64,000 bases of DNA, from contig NC_087073.1 of NCBI RefSeq assembly GCF_026151205.1, positions 21,850,270-21,914,269 of the forward strand, read 5' to 3'. The notes under the pieces are model-generated. The model did no database searches, was not told the origin of the DNA, and saw only the letters and a program-made list of their open reading frames with translations. Positions 39,701 through 45,450 of this stretch are shown piece after piece. Each line of letters opens with the position of its first letter. Within the stretch, counting starts at the first letter, position 1. The translations under genes were made by a program, and so were the position numbers. This DNA is from Bolinopsis microptera (taxonomy: Eukaryota; Ctenophora; Tentaculata; Lobata; Bolinopsidae).

Positions 39701-42700
39701 CCAGAAGAGACACTACTAACAAAGTACTGTCCCAGGTATTGGCCACTAGCAGGTCCCCAGAAGAGACACTACTAACAAAGTACTGTCCCAGGTATTGGCC
39801 ACTAGCAGGTCCCCAGAAGAGACACTACTAACAAAGTACTGTCCCAGGTATTGGCCACTAGCAGGTCCCCAGAAGAGACACCACTAACAAAGTACTGTCC
39901 CAGGTATTGGCCACTAGCAGGTCCCCAGAAGAGACACTACTAACAAAGTACTGTCCCAGGTATTGGCCACTAGCAGGTCCCCAGAAGAGACACTACTAAC
40001 AAAGTACTGTCCCAGGTATTGCTCACTAGCAGGTCCCCAGAAGAGACACTACTAACAAAGTACTGTCCCAGGTATTGGCCACTAGCAGGTCCCCAGAAGA
40101 GACACTACTAACAAAGTACTGTCCCAGGTATTGGCCACTAGCAGGTCCCCAGAAGAGACACCACTAACAAAGTACTGTCCCAGGTATTGGCCACTAGCAG
40201 GTCCCCAGAAGAGACACTACTAACAAAGTACTGTCCCAGGTATTGGCCACTAGCAGGTCCCCAGAAGAGACACTACTAACAAAGTACTGTCCCAGGTATT
40301 GCTCACTAGCAGGTCCCCAGAAGAGACACCACTAACAAAGTACTGTCCCAGGTATTGGCCACTAGCAGGTCCCCAGAAGAGACACCACTAACAAAGTACT
40401 GTCCCAGGTATTGGCCACTAGCAGGTCCCCAGAAGAGACACCACTAACAAAGTTCTGTCCCAGGTATTGGCCACTAGCAGGTCCCCAGAAGAGACACCAC
40501 TAACAAAGTTCTGTCCCAGGTATTGGCCACTAGCAGGTCCCCAGAAGAGACACTACTAACAAAGTACTGTCCCAGGTATTGCTCACTAGCAGGTCCCCAG
40601 AAGAGACACTACTAACAAAGTACTGTCCCAGGTATTGGCCACTAGCAGGTCCCCAGAAGAGACACTACTAACAAAGTACTGTCCCAGGTATTGGCCACTA
40701 GCAGGTCCCCAGAAGAGACACTACTAACAAAGTACTGTCCCAGGTATTGGCCACTAGCAGGTCCCCAGAAGAGACACTACTAACAAAGTACTGTCCCAGG
40801 TATTGGCCACTAGCAGGTCCCCAGAAGAGACACTACTAACAAAGTACTGTCCCAGGTATTGGCCACTAGCAGGTCCCCAGAAGAGACACCACTAACAAAG
40901 TACTGTCCCAGGTATTGGCCACTAGCAGGTCCCCAGAAGAGACACTACTAACAAAGTACTGTCCCAGGTATTGGCCACTAGCAGGTCCCCAGAAGAGACA
41001 CCACTAACAAAGTACTGTCCCAGGTATTGGCCACTAGCAGGTCCCCAGAAGAGACAACACTAACAAAGTACTGTCCCAGGTATTGGCCACTAGCAGGTCC
41101 CCAGAAGAGACACTACTAACAAAGTACTGTCCCAGGTATTGGCCACTAGCAGGTCCCCAGAAGAGACAACACTAACAAAGTACTGTCCCAGGTATTGGCC
41201 ACTAGCAGGTCCCCAGAAGAGACAACACTAACAAAGTACTGTCCCAGGTATTGGCCACTAGCAGGTCCCCAGAAGAGACACCACTAACAAAGTACTGTCT
41301 CAGGTATTGGCCACTAGCAGGTCCCCAGAAGAGACACCAGTAACAAAGTACTGTCCCAGGTATTGGCCACTAGCAGGTCCCCAGAAGAGACACTACTAAC
41401 AAAGTACTGTCCCAGGTATTGGCCACTAGCAGGTCCCCAGAAGAGACAACACTAACAAAGTACTGTCCCAGGTATTGGCCACTAGCAGGTCCCCAGAAGA
41501 GACACTACTAACAAAGTACTGTCCCAGGTATTGGCCACTAGCAGGTCCCCAGAAGAGACACTACTAACAAAGTACTGTCCCAGGTATTGGCCACTAGCAG
41601 GTCCCCAGAAGAGACACTACTAACAAAGTACTGTCCCAGGTATTGGCCACTAGCAGGTCCCCAGAAGAGACAACACTAACAAAGTACTGTCCCAGGTATT
41701 GGCCACTAGCAGGTCCCCAGAAGAGACACCACTAACAAAGTACTGTCCCAGGTATTGGCCACTAGCAGGTCCCCAGAAGAGACACCACTAACAAAGTACT
41801 GTCCCAGGTATTGGCCACTAGCAGGTCCCCAGAAGAGACACCACTAACAAAGTACTGTCCCAGGTATTGGCCACTAGCAGGTCCCCAGAAGAGACACTAC
41901 TAACAAAGTACTGTCCCAGGTATTGGCCACTAGCAGGTCCCCAGAAGAGACACTACTAACAAAGTACTGTCCCAGGTATTGGCCACTAGCAGGTCCCCAG
42001 AAGAGACACTACTAACAAAGTACTGTCCCAGGTATTGGCCACTAGCAGGTCCCCAGAAGAGACACCACTAACAAAGTACTGTCCCAGGTATTGGCCACTA
42101 GCAGGTCCCCAGAAGAGACACCACTAACAAAGTACTGTCCCAGGTATTGGCCACTAGCAGGTCCCCAGAAGAGACACTACTAACAAAGTACTGTCCCAGG
42201 TATTGGCCACTAGCAGGTCCCCAGAAGAGACACTACTAACAAAGTACTGTCCCAGGTATTGGCCACTAGCAGGTCCCCAGAAGAGACACCACTAACAAAG
42301 TACTGTCCCAGGTATTGGCCACTAGCAGGTCCCCAGAAGAGACACTACTAACAAAGTACTGTCCCAGGTATTGGCCACTAGCAGGTCCCCAGAAGAGACA
42401 CCACTAACAAAGTACTGTCCCAGGTATTGGCCACTAGCAGGTCCCCAGAAGAGACACTACTAACAAAGTACTGTCCCAGGTATTGGCCACTAGCAGGTCC
42501 CCAGAAGAGACACCACTAACAAAGTACTGTCCCAGGTATTGGCCACTAGCAGGTCCCCAGAAGAGACACCACTAACAAAGTACTGTCCCAGGTATTGGCC
42601 ACTAGCAGGTCCCCAGAAGAGACACTACTGCCCCAGTCCAGGTCCCACCAGAGAACACATGAAGTCCACCTTCCTTCTGTTCGAGTTGGAGCGAGCGCCG

Positions 42701-42769
42701 ACTAACTTGACGATTGTTCTCACTGATACTCCACTCGTTGATGGTTCCTATGATAGTTCTCAGCAGTGA
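10349..42769 (+). CDS. GLB1: Lysosomal beta-galactosidase-like gene (GH35), 5' part outside window
   Basis: Family role: removes terminal beta-linked galactose from glycans and glycolipids in the lysosome. Exons read: 10349-10476, 10608-10785, 10958-11071, 14554-14696, 27094-27262, 27744-27829, 28954-29063, 37911-37993, 38117-38424, 42592-42769. They total 1497 nt and stay in frame across every GT-AG junction to a TGA stop (498 aa), close to the length expected downstream of the VENEYG motif in animal GLB1. Diagnostic motifs in order: VENEYGS (acid/base Glu), SGWLDHWG, HGGTNFAY, SYDYDAPLSEAGD, NLGRYWPLAGPQ. Earlier exons lie left of the window; copies of the preceding exon end (GGPIIAVQ) fill bases 1-595. 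Oddities: Ala at the expected nucleophile position, a rewritten stretch before NLGRYW, and introns up to 12.4 kb made mostly of tandem repeats and transposons. The frame is intact, so it is not an obvious pseudogene, but activity is doubtful. Confidence 0.9.
10477..10540 (+). repeat. 7-bp microsatellite starting at the exon A donor
   Basis: Tandem acattat units begin 2-3 bases after the donor GT of exon A. Confidence 0.85.
10608..10785 (+). CDS. GLB1: GLB1 exon B: SGWLDHWG region, nucleophile position altered
   Basis: Starts after atttcag in phase with exon A and ends GCTAAG before gtaatt. It encodes GLYSTLNFGSGGNIT and then PFVCSAFFSGWLDHWG. In active animal GLB1 the equivalent of CSAFF is NSEFY, where Glu is the catalytic nucleophile; here the codon 10738-10740 is GCC (Ala). 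Confidence 0.9.
10958..11071 (+). CDS. GLB1: GLB1 exon C: HGGTNFAY motif
   Basis: Starts after ctcctgcag and ends ATGCAG before gttacc (phase 0 at both ends, 38 codons). Encodes the conserved YMFHGGTNFAY strand of the GH35 TIM barrel. Three 20-bp repeats, each beginning gttac, start exactly at its donor. Confidence 0.9.
11072..11205 (+). repeat. 20-bp x3 then 9-bp repeats from the exon C donor
   Basis: Three degenerate 20-bp units, each starting gttac, begin exactly at the donor of exon C, followed by gagttacaa-type 9-bp units. Confidence 0.75.
11289..11713 (+). repeat. 16-bp minisatellite, about 26 units
   Basis: Essentially perfect repeats of taacactaggtttagg in the intron between exons C and D. 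It resembles but does not match the TTAGGG telomere repeat. Confidence 0.95.
11982..12721. mobile_element. 740-bp foldback-type DNA transposon with 8-bp target duplication
   Basis: Terminal inverted repeats of about 230 bp start ggacctttactgatagttga on both ends and match with only one or two mismatches. Each arm is built from short direct repeats (agatgacgct, agcgctatct), the organisation of foldback elements. The exact flanking direct repeat gacattct occurs at 11974-11981 and 12722-12729. No open frame for a transposase, so non-autonomous. The 8-bp duplication suits the hAT or P groups; the family is not assigned. Confidence 0.9.
12730..13590. other. Intron sequence without recognised gene
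   Basis: Contains scattered gcgctaactt-type short repeats near 12940-12975 and AT-rich unique sequence. The 60-70 aa open frames here show no conserved motif. Confidence 0.5.
13600..13795 (-). mobile_element. tRNA-derived SINE
   Basis: On the minus strand, 13794-13725 reads as a decayed tRNA: a 7-bp acceptor-like pairing (gccgggt with agtcggc, one mismatch), an A-box-like tggtgtagtgg, a tRNA-Gly(CCC)-like cgcctcccaggc arm and a B-box-like ggtcggattca. A tRNA-unrelated body follows toward 13600. The anticodon and T stems do not pair properly, so a SINE head fits better than a working tRNA. The 3' end is not well defined. Confidence 0.6.
13805..14553 (+). repeat. About 70-bp array copying the exon D acceptor and exon start
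   Basis: Ten units of 69-78 bp, each with branch-like taattaatg, the acceptor ttcag (ttcag at 13822, 13900, 13971, 14041, 14110, 14187, 14256, 14331, 14471; tccag at 14400) and 44 nt of exon D encoding GGRGDWNNATTTDYP. Length variation comes mainly from a C run of 5-14 bases at the junction and a small gactac deletion. The most diverged unit is the leftmost. The eleventh acceptor (14549-14553) is the real one. Confidence 0.93.
14554..14696 (+). CDS. GLB1: GLB1 exon D: SYDYDAPLSEAGD motif
   Basis: Starts after ggttcag with GGAGGAAGAGGAGACTGG, encodes TSYDYDAPLSEAGD, and ends ATCGG before gtataa (phase 2). Its first 44 nt plus the acceptor are repeated 10 times immediately upstream, so the exon start is the last of 11 equivalent acceptor sites. 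Confidence 0.9.
14697..15298. other. Start of the 12.4-kb GLB1 intron, nothing recognised
   Basis: AT-rich, with short direct repeats only (for example tatcaggtcacc twice near 15188-15212). No exon needed: exons D and E join in frame. Confidence 0.6.
15307..15473. mobile_element. 167-bp hAT-like MITE
   Basis: Exact 8-bp direct repeat gtctacaa at 15299-15306 and 15474-15481. Termini cagccgcgtaacg and the complement of tagtggcgtaacg match at 10 of 13 positions, of the cagnggcg type seen in hAT elements. No coding capacity. Confidence 0.75.
15617..16850 (+). repeat. 34-bp minisatellite, left part (about 36 units)
   Basis: Unit core ggccgctacctggctcacca then aggtaagtaaatcc. Variants carry gctcgcggccaaggta and aattgtaaat. 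Each standard unit contains CAAG/gtaagt, a consensus 5' splice site. The array is split by a LINE insertion at 16851-20660. Confidence 0.93.
16851..20660 (-). mobile_element. 5'-truncated LINE inserted in the 34-bp array
   Basis: Oriented minus: a 15-base T run at 16851-16865 is the poly(A) tail, followed by about 210 bp of 3' UTR and a long open frame ending at 17079. The other end breaks off inside the endonuclease domain at about 20660. Both flanks read ggccgctacc of the array, consistent with a target duplication but ambiguous in repeat DNA. The intact frame suggests a recent insertion. Confidence 0.9.
17079..20660 (-). CDS. Non-LTR retrotransposon polyprotein (endonuclease, RT, RNase H), N-terminus missing
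   Basis: About 1190 codons of continuous frame; the nominal Met at 20714 lies in minisatellite and is not native. Domains in order, counted from that Met: C-terminal part of an AP-like endonuclease (GSDTNSHHTLWG near 115, SDHRYIMF near 190), reverse transcriptase (RTITLSP near 482, FLDIEGAFDNV, GCPQGGILSP, FADDLL near 641), RNase H (CYTDGSRTDSGSGAGY near 923, WSDSLSS near 990, AAHIGLWGNEKAD), and a C-terminal zinc-knuckle-like CPKCGDEEETVSHFLGQC near 1145. This order and the RNase H domain fit the I/Jockey group of LINEs. RT and RNase H catalytic acids are present and no frameshift is seen. ORF1 and the start of the endonuclease are absent, so this copy cannot move by itself. Confidence 0.92.
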   Translation of the reverse strand, partial: LIPPINKDLTQYYYKVGDKRPRAAIVLHKNLTVKCWELTQFTTPDQVAIKIQLSSTELILAASYMDINGPVPPQETSPLAKYANDNNIPLIIGSDTNSHHTLWGNKACNKRGEELLDFLSSLGLSCANKGSSPTFLNSRGHNSIIDLTITNQLGGDLISNWHVSDLYSNSDHRYIMFDITTGPKKEPKQIRLVKNTDWDRFDEILSNNPNLNNTQINTTTEIDHKIDIINTALKEAFEEACPITYISSSVRKPPWLTQEVEEAQRGIRQKLITARKKKTDALWLALRESNKQYNRLITNSQRNAWRTFCQETESVKESGRMNKILKSCNDNKHTLEAVYKPNGDITKNAEETLEVMTRTHFKDSVTDPPVPPPGPLPITTTLLNTIYSPDRIEEALKSFDPLKAAGPDTLKPIIIQKAWTHIKDITRTIMTKNHETQHIPTLWKESLGIFLPKPGKTDYNQPKSFRTITLSPVMLKLQEKVILWHMQHDLNIAKDINKRQFGFKKGCSTEAALHKVTHTIERRIAKKGYVLGVFLDIEGAFDNVSFKAISDAIKTTKVDLATAQWIINMVTNRFITLNHKDKSTRVRIRRGCPQGGILSPFLWNLVVDDLLAYTARDIPGYLQAFADDLLSLAEGNDLDIIWNRTRKTINTIEKWCQTKDLSISALKTQIVMFTWNKKWTLRPVVVGNTTIGLSKSAKFLGVTLDSKLNFNEHITNTTKKATASLMQCRRAVGPTWGMSPKTCKWMYTAVIRPILSYCCSIWIRATQTDTNARKFKRVQALALRMMSGAMPSTPFIALNHLTNTPDIILFLRGEAAKGTARLQAYGSLTLETIAPRKGTITTHTTINKQFMVDLNIPPKAERDLSIPTMMLERRFTVTTPGADNIGYRGSLQNTIDNIPSETITCYTDGSRTDSGSGAGYIITTDNNNTTLDERSFKLPDYCTVYQTELTAIIEACKYLSTYTNTHIIIWSDSLSSIQAISSPSTRSRTTRDCYDTLNTLGSTNTLEIRWIAAHIGLWGNEKADELAKNGTTSESTLNCPIPQSYIKRLINGKVTKLNQESWITDGPRHTKLTLGHKNINIIKNLNTTLSNNRQNYRTAVHLITGHCGLNKHLHTIRKSDTSACPKCGDEEETVSHFLGQCPAIAQIRGQYFRDYYLSVNDIFDNQHISTIVNFTNHTKRLVVPEELDQTGVT
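20661..24540 (+). repeat. 34-bp minisatellite, right part (about 114 units)
   Basis: Same unit as 15617-16850, alternating ctacctggctc and ctaccttgctc variants in recurring blocks (for example near 21020-21480, 21700-21960 and 22580-22900), which indicates multi-unit duplication. About 23560-23930 is full of small deletions and substitutions and looks like low-accuracy consensus. Confidence 0.93.
24541..24712. other. Short unique intron segment
   Basis: Nothing recognised between the 34-bp array and the TTAA-flanked element. Confidence 0.5.
24717..25444. mobile_element. 728-bp TTAA-flanked MITE with G/C-run termini
   Basis: TTAA occurs at 24713-24716 and 25445-25448. The element begins with a run of about 30 G and ends in gccgcccccc, giving inverted G-run termini. 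TTAA duplication is the piggyBac hallmark, although the termini are not typical of that family. No transposase frame; the 64-aa frame inside has no motif. Confidence 0.55.
25449..25960. other. Unique AT-rich intron sequence
   Basis: No exon, RNA gene or terminal repeats recognised. Confidence 0.5.
25975..26955 (-). pseudogene. Reverse transcriptase fragment of a second retroelement
   Basis: The minus-strand frame 26942-26043 (299 aa) encodes the RT core: MGIDMSSAFDTIKR, EGSFQGDAASGAFFTLYF, YADDGNFADED (catalytic pair near residue 117), SLGSKLCSKADISRR and a C-terminal KHLRRIINMTYP region. No endonuclease or RNase H in this piece. It interrupts the 32-bp repeat: one half unit (gctcataattacaggatta) lies left at about 25952 and further units lie right at 26945-27075. 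The frame is open but far too short for a full element. Confidence 0.75.
26950..27078 (+). repeat. 32-bp repeat, 4 units, ending at the exon E branch site
   Basis: Unit ggattaggatataattaatg plus ctcataattaca. Each unit ends attacag, itself an acceptor-like sequence. The last unit runs directly into the TACTAAC branch site of exon E. Confidence 0.85.
27094..27262 (+). CDS. GLB1: GLB1 exon E
   Basis: Follows a textbook branch site and acceptor (tactaactacttctcag) and joins exon D in phase 2 to give VIGNYSK. Encodes the stretch equivalent to the animal GLB1 segment around KVTLEKL and ends PLPMEQMGQ before gtactgg. A 10-bp repeat array begins within a few bases of this donor. Confidence 0.88.
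27266..27448 (+). repeat. 10-bp repeat, about 18 units, at the exon E donor
   Basis: Tandem tacttttagt starting a few bases after the donor gtactgg, with one variant unit (ttttggttac). Confidence 0.95.
27744..27829 (+). CDS. GLB1: GLB1 exon F
   Basis: Follows cgtttcag and encodes NHGFVVYQTMIPEE, matching the HYGFVLYRT-type motif that opens the beta-sandwich region of GLB1. Ends GGAGACAG before gtacat (phase 2). Confidence 0.88.
27830..28953. other. GLB1 intron between exons F and G
   Basis: Contains an AT-rich simple array (about 28000-28050, aatataaaatat), two palindromes at 28616-28635 and 28668-28683, and part of a dispersed repeat (28671-28744) that recurs at 38478-38548. Confidence 0.6.
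28616..28744. repeat. Dispersed repeat with twin CRE-like palindromes and the seed of the 30-bp satellite
   Basis: ttttgctgacgtcagcaaaa (28616-28635) is a perfect palindrome; ttgctgacgtcagcaa recurs at 28668-28683. Between them, in reverse orientation, lies one 27-nt match to the 30-bp satellite unit (taatatttacac plus ggtaaccatggcaac). The right part (gacgtc, aatcaatttggttagcaata) matches 38478-38548, so the block is a repeated element. Confidence 0.75.
28954..29063 (+). CDS. GLB1: GLB1 exon G
   Basis: Follows atatacag, completes Arg with exon F, then encodes VYVMTEDGEV and KLYILVEDNG, equivalent to the DLLVENMGR strand of animal GLB1. The donor is gtacgt in phase 1. Confidence 0.87.
29285..29433. 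mobile_element. 149-bp hAT-like MITE
   Basis: Perfect 13-bp terminal inverted repeats cagggacaaaagg / ccttttgtccctg and an exact 8-bp target duplication cttatttt (29277-29284 and 29434-29441). Interior has inverted aatcgcgattttt segments. The length, cag termini and 8-bp duplication are those of non-autonomous hAT elements. Confidence 0.88.
29447..31190 (+). repeat. 30-bp minisatellite, left clean block (about 58 units)
   Basis: Unit gttgccatggttaccgtgta plus aatattaaca, exactly periodic with no indel over 29448-30737. It is open in a forward and a reverse frame because 30 is divisible by 3, producing long repeat-only frames that are not genes. It starts just after the hAT-like MITE. Confidence 0.95.
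31190..33500 (+). repeat. 30-bp minisatellite, degraded middle
   Basis: Same unit still visible (ccatggttaccgtg) but with frequent substitutions, indels, a C run of about 25 near 31641-31665 and foreign A/C-rich patches near 31580-31720, 32210-32310 and 33020-33065. The abrupt change from exact repeats on both sides suggests consensus error. Confidence 0.8.
33500..37900 (+). repeat. 30-bp minisatellite, right clean block (about 146 units)
   Basis: Period 30 bp. Recurring variant units (acacttgcca, actgtgtaaa, tgattacagc) appear in clusters, especially 35450-36900, showing block duplication. Small breaks occur at 33604-33618, 33892-33899 and 37441-37444. It stops 10 nt before exon H. Confidence 0.95.
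37911..37993 (+). CDS. GLB1: GLB1 exon H
   Basis: Follows taacttacag, only 10 nt after the end of the 30-bp minisatellite. Encodes GHSNTGHVRYSYKYYQKG and IIGNVTANGQ, matching the MGRVNYGAYINDFKGLVSN stretch. Phase fits exons G and I; contains GTCACGTGAG (a coding E-box). Confidence 0.87.
38117..38424 (+). CDS. GLB1: GLB1 exon I, with divergent insert
   Basis: Follows tttttttcag and encodes VLSGWKAFLISNF onward. It contains an acidic/basic low-complexity run (about 38225-38284, GAG/GTA/AGA-rich) where animal GLB1 has a short loop. It ends GWGKGILMVLYNKATQTDD then INLGR, whereas the family usually has GWTKGQVWINGFNLGRYW. Phase 2 donor gtcagc. Confidence 0.85.
38478..38548 (+). repeat. Second copy of the dispersed repeat seen at 28671-28744
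   Basis: gacgtcaaaaatactt and aatcaatttggttagcaata are shared with 28671-28744. It ends directly against the 56-bp array. Confidence 0.7.
38551..42591 (+). repeat. 56-bp array, 72 units, copying the exon J acceptor and exon start
   Basis: First ctgtcccag at 38551, last at 42583: 4032 bp, exactly 72 units without indels. Each unit has a branch-like yactaac, 15 nt, the acceptor ctgtcccag and 36 nt of exon J (encoding YWPLAGPQKRH). Variation is almost confined to one position (gacac/t/aact) plus a recurrent ttgctcact variant and a few single changes. The 73rd copy is the real exon. Confidence 0.97.
42592..42769 (+). CDS. GLB1: GLB1 terminal exon J
   Basis: Follows actgtcccag, completes the Arg of NLGRYW and encodes YWPLAGPQKRHY through FELERAPTNLT to TGA. 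The first 36 or so nt plus acceptor are the unit of the 72-copy array directly upstream. The C-terminus SYDSSQQ ends the gene 445 bp before the next start codon. Confidence 0.9.
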
Positions 42770-43214
42770 AAATACTTTCTTGAGGCAGAAGAGAGGGATT
42801 TTTTTCATTTTTTAATTTTAAGCGAGGATTTTAAAGACATAAACCGCAACTTAATGTGAGCAATTTATTTTTGATTTCGTGCTTAAACTGCTATTATATT
42901 TGTTTCGTAAGATTTTCTATCATTTTAGATACGTTTATGCTGCAGGGCAAACAAATTAACTGATTCTCGTTCTGTATTTTAGTTGTTTACTATTAGTAGT
43001 AGTAGCATTTTAGTTGATTTGTAGCTCTCCTAATTTCTATGACAAACTCCATCCATTATTCCTGATCCGATAGATAATACTGCCTGATCTAGGAATTGAA
43101 TAATTCTGATTAAGCAGCAAAATAATATTGTTAAAATATTTTCATAGTTTTTACTTCAAAGCACACCTTGTAACTAATCTAACCCTGTATTTGACGTTAG
43201 TTTAGCAGAGACCA
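42770..43214 (+). other. Intergenic: GLB1 3' end and HEX1 5' flank
   Basis: 445 bp, AT-rich, no clear AATAAA. The last about 50 bp (ctgtatttgacgttagttta then gcagagacca) are conserved before all three HEX start codons and include an acceptor-like tttagcag 8 nt before ATG. Confidence 0.6.
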
Positions 43215-45084
43215 ATGCTGCTGCCTGCTCTACTCTCTCTGCTCATTGTAACGGTACACTCAGTAGATCTACCCCGCCTACCTCTAGTCCCCTACCCTCA
43301 ACATGTCTCTCTTCTCTCCTCCTCCTCCTCCTCCTCCTCCTCCTCCTCTGCTCTTATAGACCCCCTCACCTTCACCTTCTCTACCACATCTAGCAGTGTG
43401 CTTCTTAAAGAGGTAAAATATCTGGTGTTTCTCTTTAACAGATATCATAACTGTTCGGCTCAGTAGCTTCATTGATTGGTCGGTCAATAAAACTGTTTAT
43501 CCAGATAGTTCCCGCTTTAAATACCGTTCAGAACTGTTTAATTTATATTAGTATTTTATTAGAAATAATTGTTCTGTGATAATTGCCATATCCCAGGTGT
43601 TTGATCGCTACCACAAGTATTTGAAACTCCACGATTTTGTACAGAAACTGAACGTTACTCTGCCTAACCTAGAGGTGGTTATCGAGGATCCTGACGAGGA
43701 GCTGCTTTTAATGACCAGTGAGAATTACACCCTCACTATTCAAACTAACTCTGCTATTCTTCAGGTTTCTTCTTTCTTTCACTTTTCTGCAACTCTTTTC
43801 AGCCCTTTTTCTCCACTCTTTGGTATTTGGCGGTGTTTTGTGATTGAAGCCTGCTAGTTATATAATGTGAGATATCATGTTCAGGCAGATACAGTATTCG
43901 GAGCTATGAGAGGACTAGAAACATTCAGCCAGCTAGTGAACACCAACAACTACTCTCTCCCCACCCTCCACATAGAGGACTACCCCCGCTACAAGTTCCG
44001 GGGCTTCATGTTGGACACTTCCCGGCACTACCTGAGTGTGGGGGTACTCAAGCAGCTGATCAGGGCGGCATCCTGGTCCAAACTGAACGTGTTCCACTGG
44101 CACATAGTGGACGACCCCTCCTTCCCCTACTGTAGCGTGGTCTACCCAGACCTGTGCAGAAAGGGAGCTTTCTCGCCTCACCATGTTTACTCCCAGTCTG
44201 ATGTACTGGAGATCATCCTCTTCTCCTACAAACACGGGGTTATTGTTCTGCCTGAGCTGGACACTCCTGGTCACACCCTTTCCTGGGGGGCCGCCCTCCC
44301 TGGCTTCCTCACTCACTGTCCAGGACACGGTAATATTGGCTCAGACTATGGGCCTATTGACCCGAGTAACGATGCTGTCTACCCTGTACTTAAGAAACTG
44401 TTCACTGAAATTACAAACGTTTTCCCTTCAGAATTTGTACATTTAGGTGGTGATGAAGTACACTACGGATGTTGGAAGAGTGATCAGAATCTTACTAATT
44501 GGATGGCAGTTCATAACATTTCTGGAAATTATGAAGAATTGGAGGACTATTACGAAACGAGGTTGTTGAAAATAGTGAACTCTTTGAACAAGAACTACAT
44601 TGTGTGGGAAGAAATCTACACTCATCACCTAGACATAACCCCGGAGACCATTATACACGCCTGGCTACCCAACTGGAAGAAGGTGTTTCAAAATGCCACC
44701 TCGGAGGGCTACAGGTGCATTCTCTCAGCGTGCTGGTATCTGAACCGCATATCCTACGGGGAGGATTGGCAGCGGTTCTACAAGTGTGACCCCAGGTCCT
44801 TTAACGTGACGGCTCCCTACTCCCAGCAGCAGCTGGTACTGGGGGGCACTATCTGTATGTGGGGGGAGTACGTGGACAACACTAACGTCCTCCATAGAAC
44901 CTGGCCCCGTGCCAGTGCTCCAGCAGAGCGACTGTGGGCCCCAGAGTACCTGACTGATGTGAAGTTCATGGAGCCCCGCATAGAGGCCCACAGATGTAGG
45001 ATGGTGCGCAGGGGGTACCCAGCTGAGCCCACCCTGTCACGTGGGCACTGTCACGTGGAGTACACGTGGGCAACACACCACTAG
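43215..45084 (+). CDS. HEXA/HEXB: Beta-hexosaminidase (GH20) copy 1
   Basis: Removes terminal beta-N-acetylglucosamine or -galactosamine in the lysosome. Exons 43215-43412, 43597-43764, 43885-45084 give 521 aa (human subunits are about 530-556). Residues 1-16 are a signal peptide (MLLPALLSLLIVTVHS). LVPYPQH opens the GH20 N-terminal domain. DTSRHY supplies the substrate-binding Arg (about 169), LPELDTPGH a substrate contact, and HLGGDEV the catalytic Asp-Glu pair (about 312-313). Several N-glycosylation sequons are present, as expected for a lysosomal enzyme. A (TCC)n tract in exon 1 gives 11 consecutive Ser, against 4 in the other copies. It cannot be assigned to the alpha or beta vertebrate subunit. 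It is co-oriented with GLB1 upstream and two further HEX copies downstream. Confidence 0.93.
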
Positions 45085-45450
45085 AATACTGCTTACTCAG
45101 TGGCTGGCAAACCGCCAACTCTGTTAATCATCCTTGTTTGTACATTTAGTTAAATAATTTTGTTATATTAATAACTTATCAATTGTTAATGTTGACACAA
45201 ATTTCATATTACTGTATTAGCAGAAATTTGAAATATTGTGATTTAGATAGTTTTTGATAAATTGAGCTTTTTTATGGACATTTTTAATCATTTTTGGACA
45301 TTAACATTTACTCTCACTGAATACATAAAAATATTTCTTATCAGTTAGATATTGATTCAAATTAAGATATATTGGCACTTTCACTGTGTTAAAACACCAC
45401 ACCTTCTAACTAATCTCACCCTGTATTTGACGTTAGTTTAGCAGAGACCA
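45085..45450 (+). other. Intergenic between HEX copies 1 and 2
   Basis: 366 bp, almost identical to 47310-47675. Contains 3' UTR and presumably the next promoter; no AATAAA seen, only aatacataaaa. Ends with the conserved tttagcagagacc before ATG. Confidence 0.6.

Noticed and set aside
38117-42769. GLB1 copy 1 called as a pseudogene
   Set aside because: All ten exons keep frame and splice sites. The missing nucleophile points to altered activity rather than decay.
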